The notes below the pieces were generated by a model. It searched no databases, was not told where the DNA came from, and saw nothing but the letters and a program-made list of their open reading frames with translations. Shown one piece after another: positions 59,744 to 64,000 of a stretch of DNA of 64,000 nt. The position numbers and the translations under genes are program-made. The DNA lies in contig NZ_SZZH01000005.1 of the NCBI RefSeq assembly GCF_005298075.1, positions 142,709 to 206,708 of the forward strand, written 5' to 3'. The DNA is from Nakamurella flava. GTDB taxonomy: Bacteria > Actinomycetota > Actinomycetes > Mycobacteriales > Nakamurellaceae. Within the stretch, counting starts at the first letter, position 1; each line of letters opens with the position of its first letter.

Positions 59744-60241
59744 ATGGCCGTCTCGTCTCCCCCGCCGCCGGACCCCGGCGACGATCTGCGATCCGGCGCC
59801 CAGGCGTTCGGGAACCGGCAGCAGGTGTTCGAGCACTACCTGGCCGGCCAGCTGGGCGTCGACCACTCCGGTCTGATGGTGATGAACCTGCTGCTGACCC
59901 AGGGACCGACGACCCCGACCGAACTGGCCGGCCGGCTCGGGATCTCCACCGCCGCCATGAGTCTCGTGCTCAACCGGCTCGAGGCCGCCGGGCACACCCG
60001 CCGGGCCCGACACCCTTCCGATGGTCGCAAACTGGTGGTCACGGCGCTGCCGGAATCGGGCGCCCGGGCGATGAGCCTGGTACAGCCGGTGATCGACGGC
60101 ATCGACCGGATCGCCGCGGAGATGACCCCGGCCGAACGACGGACGGTGCTGGAGTTCTTCCGGCAGCTGATCGAGGTGTACGACGCCGCGGTCCACCCGG
60201 CCGGCCCCGCAGCACCTCCCTCGGCGTCGCCGCCGGCCTGA
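59744..60241 (+). CDS. MarR-family transcriptional regulator
   Basis: A 165-residue winged-helix regulator. TPTELAGRLGISTAAMSLVLNRLEAAGHTRR is the helix-turn-helix (quoted in part: LAGRLGISTAAMSLVL) and RHPSDGRKLVVTAL the wing; flanking helices form the dimer. MarR proteins release DNA on binding phenolic or xenobiotic ligands. It most likely represses the divergent FAD monooxygenase and itself through the three sites at 59671-59713. Confidence 0.9.
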   Translation: MAVSSPPPPDPGDDLRSGAQAFGNRQQVFEHYLAGQLGVDHSGLMVMNLLLTQGPTTPTELAGRLGISTAAMSLVLNRLEAAGHTRRARHPSDGRKLVVTALPESGARAMSLVQPVIDGIDRIAAEMTPAERRTVLEFFRQLIEVYDAAVHPAGPAAPPSASPPA

Positions 60242-60246
60242 GCCGG

Positions 60247-61380
60247 TCAGCTGCGGCGCCGGGCGGCAGCGGAACTCGACGCGCGCGGCTTGCGGCGGCC
60301 CGTCGCCGTCCGCGACCGACCCCCGCCCGTTGCTGCACCGCCCGGGCGACGCGGGATGCGCTGGTCGGTGAGCGGCCCGTCGAGCAACGGGAGCACCGCC
60401 CGGACGGCCTTGGTGACGTCCAGCCCCATCTCGTACGGGAACTGGCGGCTGGTGCTGTGCCAGGCGTTCGGCACGATGTGGTCGGACCGGATGTCGATGC
60501 GGGAGTTCATCGCCCCGAAACTGTCGTGCTCGCAGGTGATGTCGATGACCCGCTCGCACCCGGCCGGCATACCCACCTTGGCGCAGAGGGTGATGACGGC
60601 CGTCCTCTCGGTGACCTCGATGAACCGCTTCGGATCGTTGGCCCGGAGCCAGTAGAGCGCCTCGGAGATCATCAGGTTGCCCTTGGAGTGACCGACCAGC
60701 AGCTCGATCGACCCGTCGGACTCGATGAGGTGCAGCAGGGTGTCGACGTCCTTACTGGTCCGCACGAACGACACCAGTTCGGAGGCCTCCAACTGGTCCT
60801 CGGCCGCTCCGACGAGTTGCGACCACGGGGTGACCACCTTGGCCGCCTGCCGCATCAGGTTGATCCCGCCGTACCAGAACCACCCGCCCATCGCCTCGGC
60901 GGCCAGGTCGGACAGTCCGTGCCCGGAGACGACCGCGGCCACCGGCGCCCCGATGGCATCGGCGACATCCCGCGACAGCGCCGCGCCACCCAGGGCCGAG
61001 CTGGCCACCCCGGCGACCGCGACAGCGGTCACCGGATCGTCGGCCGCGGCGTAGGTGGCGAAGTCGCGGTAGACCCGCACCGTCCCCTGACCGGTCGGCG
61101 GGACCACGACCACCGCACCTTCCGGTGCGGCATCGGTGCCGAGCAGGGCCGTCTCCTCGTCGGTGATGACGTCGACGTCGTAGAACAGGGCGTCGAGCAT
61201 CGCCTCCGGGCTCCGCGGACGCCCGGTCGTCGCCCGACCCGCCACGCCACCCCAGCCGGGCATGGCCGGGAAACCGCCGAACGCCGGCATCACCGGGAAG
61301 CCGCCGAACCCCGGCATCGCCGGCATGCCCGGGAACGCCCCGAAGCCGTTCCATCCTGTCGGTCCTGCGCCAGTCCGCAT
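60247..61380 (-). CDS. Serine-hydrolase-like protein with Met/Pro/Gly-rich N-terminal repeats
   Basis: A 377-residue protein not assigned to a named family. Residues ~9-45 are repeats of the type F-P-x-MP-x-FGG. The middle has a lipase-like nucleophile elbow, ELLVGHSKGNLMISEALYWL, suggesting an alpha/beta hydrolase with Ser; CEHDSFGAMNSR and VPNAWHSTSRQFPYEM may give the acid and His. The C-terminus (~345-377) is Arg/Ser/Ala-rich. Start ATG at 61380. No linked pathway is evident. It converges on the MarR gene with a five-base gap. Confidence 0.65.
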   Translation of the reverse strand: MRTGAGPTGWNGFGAFPGMPAMPGFGGFPVMPAFGGFPAMPGWGGVAGRATTGRPRSPEAMLDALFYDVDVITDEETALLGTDAAPEGAVVVVPPTGQGTVRVYRDFATYAAADDPVTAVAVAGVASSALGGAALSRDVADAIGAPVAAVVSGHGLSDLAAEAMGGWFWYGGINLMRQAAKVVTPWSQLVGAAEDQLEASELVSFVRTSKDVDTLLHLIESDGSIELLVGHSKGNLMISEALYWLRANDPKRFIEVTERTAVITLCAKVGMPAGCERVIDITCEHDSFGAMNSRIDIRSDHIVPNAWHSTSRQFPYEMGLDVTKAVRAVLPLLDGPLTDQRIPRRPGGAATGGGRSRTATGRRKPRASSSAAARRRS

Positions 61381-61510
61381 TGCTCTCCCCCGTCGCCGAC
61401 GATGCCTCCGCCGGTTCGGACCGTAACCGGGGCGGCAAGTGATCCTCCGTGGGGCGGACGAAGAACTCCCGAAACGGGGTCGCGGCGAACCGGCCGCCGG
61501 CCCATCGCAG

Positions 61511-61648
61511 AGCGCCAGCCGGGCGCTCAGGAACGCAGCGTCGTCACGACCGACCATCGGCCAATTGCAGCGCCAGCCGGGCGCTCAAGAACGCAGCGTC
61601 GTCACGACCGACCATCGGCCAATTGCAGCGCCAGCCGGGCACTCAGGG
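61511..61648. repeat. 58-bp tandem repeat (2.4 copies) at the 3' end of the PhoD-like gene
   Basis: Units start at 61511, 61569 and 61627, exactly 58 bases apart, and differ by one or two bases. The third, partial unit lies in the coding end of the PhoD-like gene; the other two lie past its stop codon. Each begins with the hairpin AGCGCC-AGCCG-GGCGCT. Confidence 0.85.
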
Positions 61649-63320
61649 TTGGGTCGTCCTGACGGGGGCCGGCCTGCTCCAGCAGCAGATCGGCCCGGCG
61701 GCCGGTCAGGGTCAGGGTCATCAGGTCGTTGCCGAAGTACGGTCCCGAGGTGCGGGTCCATTCCACCGGCGGCCGGGGCACCCGGGCGATGGTGCCGAGC
61801 AGGACCCGGGTCGACCGTTCGGCGATCCGGCTCCAGGCCGCCCGGAATCCGACCTTGACCACGGCTGGCACCCGGTTGTGCAGCGGGGAGCAGGTCAACT
61901 GGTAGACCTGCGAGCGCACCCCGTCGGCCGGGGTGAATTCCGGGTGGGCCACGTAGGCGTGGTGGACGTCCCCGGACAGCACGCAGACGGTCGCCGGGGC
62001 CTTGCCGTCGGCGGTGGCGTAGTCGCCGCGACCGACGGCGGCGATCATCGCCGTGAATCGCTGGAACGACTCGGAGAACGCGGCCCAGTGTTCGAAATCA
62101 GCGGCGCGACGGAGCTTCTCGGACACCTTGGCCGCCCACTTGCCGCGCCGGCCGGCGCACATCAGCTCGTTCCATGCCTCGACGTCGTGCAGCGCCCGCG
62201 GCATCAACCAGGGCAGGGAGGTGCCGATGAGCAGGTGCTCGTAGTCGCCCTCGACCTGCTGCTCGATCCAGTCGAACTCGGCGTCGCTGACCATCGTCCG
62301 GCGGCCGTCGGCCAGGATGCGCCCGCACCGGGAGTCGATGACCAGCAGGCGGACGTCGCCGAAGTCCCGCCGGTACGACCAGCGGGCTCCCTTGGCCCCG
62401 TCGGCCTCCGCATCGGCCGCGACCGCGAACTCCCGCAGGATCGGCTCGGCGTCGCCGCCGTCCCGGCCGGCCTCGAGAACCTTTGCGTAGAGATCGTTCT
62501 CGGCCAGCTCACCCACGCTCAGATTACCGATGTGCTGGTAGACCCAGTAGGACGACAGCCCGCCGATGATGCGCTCGGACCACCAGTCGGTCTTCTTGAC
62601 GTCCTGCCGCCAGGCCTCCGAGGTGTTCCAGTCGTCCCGGACGTCGTGGTCGTCGAAGATCATCGAGCACGGAACGGTCGACATCAGCCAGCGGACATCG
62701 GGGTCGGCCCATGACTCGTGATAGAGCCAGGTGTATTCCTCGAAGTCGGCGACCTGGTCCTTCGAGCCCTTGGTGATGTCCCGCTTGGCCTTGATCTTCT
62801 TCTGGGTCGCCGGGGACGTCTCGTCGGCGTAGACCTGGTCGCCCAACATGATCAGTGCGGTCGGCCAGCGGTGCAGCGGGTCGGTGTCGTTGTCGCCCAA
62901 CCGGTCTCCCGCGACCCCTGACACCTGGCGGGCCAGACGACGGCTGTACCCGTCGAGGGCGTCGGCGTCGTAGCCCTTCGACGTGCCGATGGCCTCGGCG
63001 GTGGCATAGCGGCAGGAACCGAACGCGATGCGGACGGGGCGGTCCTGGCCCAGGGTGGCGATCCGGCTGGCCGGGAAGGTGCTGTCAGCCAGCGGCCAGA
63101 CCTGGGCGCCGTCGATCTGCACCGTGTACTCGTTCGTCGATCCAGGGGTCAGACCGGTGACGACGACCAGCGCGTAGTGGTGCCCGGCGACGGTGAACGT
63201 CTCCTGCGAGCAGCCCAGCACGGTGACCGTGGCCGGGGCGTCGGTCTCCACCCAGACGGTCGCATCGGTCTCGCCGACGTGCCGCAGCACGGGGCCCAGC
63301 AGCAGGTCAGTCACACCCAT
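61602..63320 (-). CDS. PhoD-like alkaline phosphatase/phosphodiesterase
   Basis: A 572-residue metallophosphatase of the PhoD-like superfamily. After an N-terminal fibronectin-like domain (GPVLRHVGETDATVWVETD) come the metal motifs FGSCRYAT, LIMLGDQVYADET, FDDHDVRDDW and the late SGDVHHAYVAHPE. No signal peptide is visible, so it is probably cytoplasmic, unlike secreted PhoD. AGGAGG eight bases before the ATG at 63320 fixes the start. It hydrolyses phosphate mono- or diesters; the natural substrate is unknown. Its last codons belong to a 58-bp tandem repeat. Confidence 0.87.
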   Translation of the reverse strand: MGVTDLLLGPVLRHVGETDATVWVETDAPATVTVLGCSQETFTVAGHHYALVVVTGLTPGSTNEYTVQIDGAQVWPLADSTFPASRIATLGQDRPVRIAFGSCRYATAEAIGTSKGYDADALDGYSRRLARQVSGVAGDRLGDNDTDPLHRWPTALIMLGDQVYADETSPATQKKIKAKRDITKGSKDQVADFEEYTWLYHESWADPDVRWLMSTVPCSMIFDDHDVRDDWNTSEAWRQDVKKTDWWSERIIGGLSSYWVYQHIGNLSVGELAENDLYAKVLEAGRDGGDAEPILREFAVAADAEADGAKGARWSYRRDFGDVRLLVIDSRCGRILADGRRTMVSDAEFDWIEQQVEGDYEHLLIGTSLPWLMPRALHDVEAWNELMCAGRRGKWAAKVSEKLRRAADFEHWAAFSESFQRFTAMIAAVGRGDYATADGKAPATVCVLSGDVHHAYVAHPEFTPADGVRSQVYQLTCSPLHNRVPAVVKVGFRAAWSRIAERSTRVLLGTIARVPRPPVEWTRTSGPYFGNDLMTLTLTGRRADLLLEQAGPRQDDPTLSARLALQLADGRS

Positions 63321-63360
63321 GCCCTTTCCCTCCTGGACGGTCGCCGCAAACATGCACGAA

Positions 63361-63388
63361 GCCGGCCGCCCTGTCGCGGGCGGCCGGC
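63361..63388 (-). terminator. Terminator of glpK
   Basis: Perfect 11-nt arms GCCGGCCGCCC and GGGCGGCCGGC, 20 bases past the glpK stop on the leftward strand. Confidence 0.8.
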
Positions 63389-63407
63389 CCCGATGCTGCG
63401 CGGCTGG

Positions 63408-64000
63408 TCAGGTGGCGCTGATGTCGTCGTCGACCCAGTCCATGGTCTTGGTGACGGCCTTCTTCCACTGCCGGTACAGCCGGTCGCGTTCGGTGGGGTC
63501 CATCTGCGGGTTCCACCGCTTGTCCTCGGCCCAGTTGGCGCGGATGTCGTCCTCGGATTCCCAGAACCCGACGGCCAGGCCGGCGGCGTACGCCGCGCCC
63601 AGGGCGGTGGTCTCGTTCACCACCGGCCGGATCACCGGGACCCCGAGGATGTCAGCCTGGAACTGCATCAACGTCTCGTTGACCACCATGCCGCCGTCGA
63701 CCTTCAACGCGGTCAGGTCGACCCCGGAGTCGGCGTTCATCGCATCGAGCACCTCACGGGTCTGGAACGCGGTGGCCTCCAGCACCGCCCGCGCCAGATG
63801 CCCCTTGTTCACATACCGGGTGAGACCGACGATCGCCCCGCGGGCGTCGTCCCGCCAATAGGGGGCGAACAGGCCGGAGAACGCGGGCACGAAATACGCC
63901 CCACCATTGTCTTCCACGGTGTTGGCCAGCGTCTCGATCTCCGGGGCCGAGGAGATGATGCCCAGGTTGTCGCGCAGCCACTGCACCAACGACCCCGACA
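63408..64000 (-). CDS. glpK: Glycerol kinase, C-terminal part (gene continues beyond window)
   Basis: The last ~197 residues of an FGGY-family glycerol kinase; the frame is open to the window edge. [58 protein letters not shown] and [17 protein letters not shown] are highly conserved in GlpK and include the ATP-binding GG motif. The enzyme phosphorylates glycerol to sn-glycerol 3-phosphate. It ends at a strong terminator, so the downstream phosphatase gene has its own promoter. Confidence 0.95.
   Translation of the reverse strand, partial: SGSLVQWLRDNLGIISSAPEIETLANTVEDNGGAYFVPAFSGLFAPYWRDDARGAIVGLTRYVNKGHLARAVLEATAFQTREVLDAMNADSGVDLTALKVDGGMVVNETLMQFQADILGVPVIRPVVNETTALGAAYAAGLAVGFWESEDDIRANWAEDKRWNPQMDPTERDRLYRQWKKAVTKTMDWVDDDISAT

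Noticed and set aside
61511..61648. Possible CRISPR array from the 58-bp repeats
   Set aside because: Units are contiguous without unique spacers, there are only 2.4 copies, one is coding, and no cas gene is present.

Overview
The window is high-GC, tightly packed DNA (roughly 70% GC by eye) with many GTG starts, 4-bp ATGA/GTGA gene overlaps, few rRNA-like or phage-like signals and no gene-free stretch longer than about 300 bases. The gene set (EtfD-type Fe-S dehydrogenase, FadE5-type acyl-CoA dehydrogenase, PaaX, WYL and AraC regulators, family-5 uracil-DNA glycosylase, actinobacterial exonuclease/polymerase, CsbD) points to an aerobic, soil-type actinobacterium, plausibly of the Nakamurella/Geodermatophilus kind; the genus cannot be fixed from sequence alone.

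Layout. 1-5.6 kb: two DUF559 (Vsr-like nuclease fold) genes, each next to a long palindrome, with a lipid-kinase-family gene, an iron-box-preceded siderophore-binding lipoprotein and an MscS channel between them. 5.7-9.2 kb: sugar kinase, histidine phosphatase and 2-hydroxyacid dehydrogenase in a row, then a CsbD stress protein. 9.4-11.1 kb: a retron-like reverse transcriptase preceded by a 172-nt region closed by perfect 16-nt inverted repeats, i.e. a candidate msr-msd RNA. 11.1-13.4 kb: EtfD-like electron-transfer dehydrogenase. 13.6-26.2 kb: one long leftward catabolic operon (LacI regulator, complete sugar-type ABC importer, phosphotriesterase-like lactonase, formamidase-like and ThuA-like proteins, 2-hydroxyacid dehydrogenase, FAD/Fe-S dehydrogenase) facing a divergent ketoglutarate-semialdehyde-type aldehyde dehydrogenase.

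27.9-38.1 kb: dcd, tRNA-Gly(CCC), indolepyruvate oxidoreductase subunits, a kynurenine-formamidase-like cyclase, an AraC regulator facing a flavin reductase/FMNH2 monooxygenase pair, and an AbiE toxin-antitoxin pair with a palindrome covering its promoter and start codon. 38.2-43.7 kb: three oxidoreductases in a leftward set, and a WYL regulator facing a hydrolase across a palindrome. 43.7-53.2 kb: an aromatic acyl-CoA cluster (CoA ligase, PaaX, thioesterases, fused monooxygenase/Old-Yellow-Enzyme reductase, cupin, FAH hydrolase), best read as an anthraniloyl-CoA or salicylyl-CoA pathway, facing RidA and AraC genes. 53.3-64 kb: exonuclease/polymerase, fadE, uracil-DNA glycosylase, MarR/FAD-monooxygenase pair with a three-site phased operator, a serine-hydrolase-like protein, a PhoD-like phosphatase with a tandemly duplicated 3' end, and the C-terminal half of glycerol kinase.

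How it fits together. The organism appears able to oxidise fatty acids, sugar acids and aromatic amino-acid breakdown products. A shared palindrome TTACT-N4-RGTAA sits before both fadE and the etfD-like gene, suggesting one regulator for acyl-CoA dehydrogenation and its electron exit. Accessory or defence DNA is limited to the retron, the AbiE pair and the palindrome-bounded DUF559 genes; these are the most likely places for undescribed biology.
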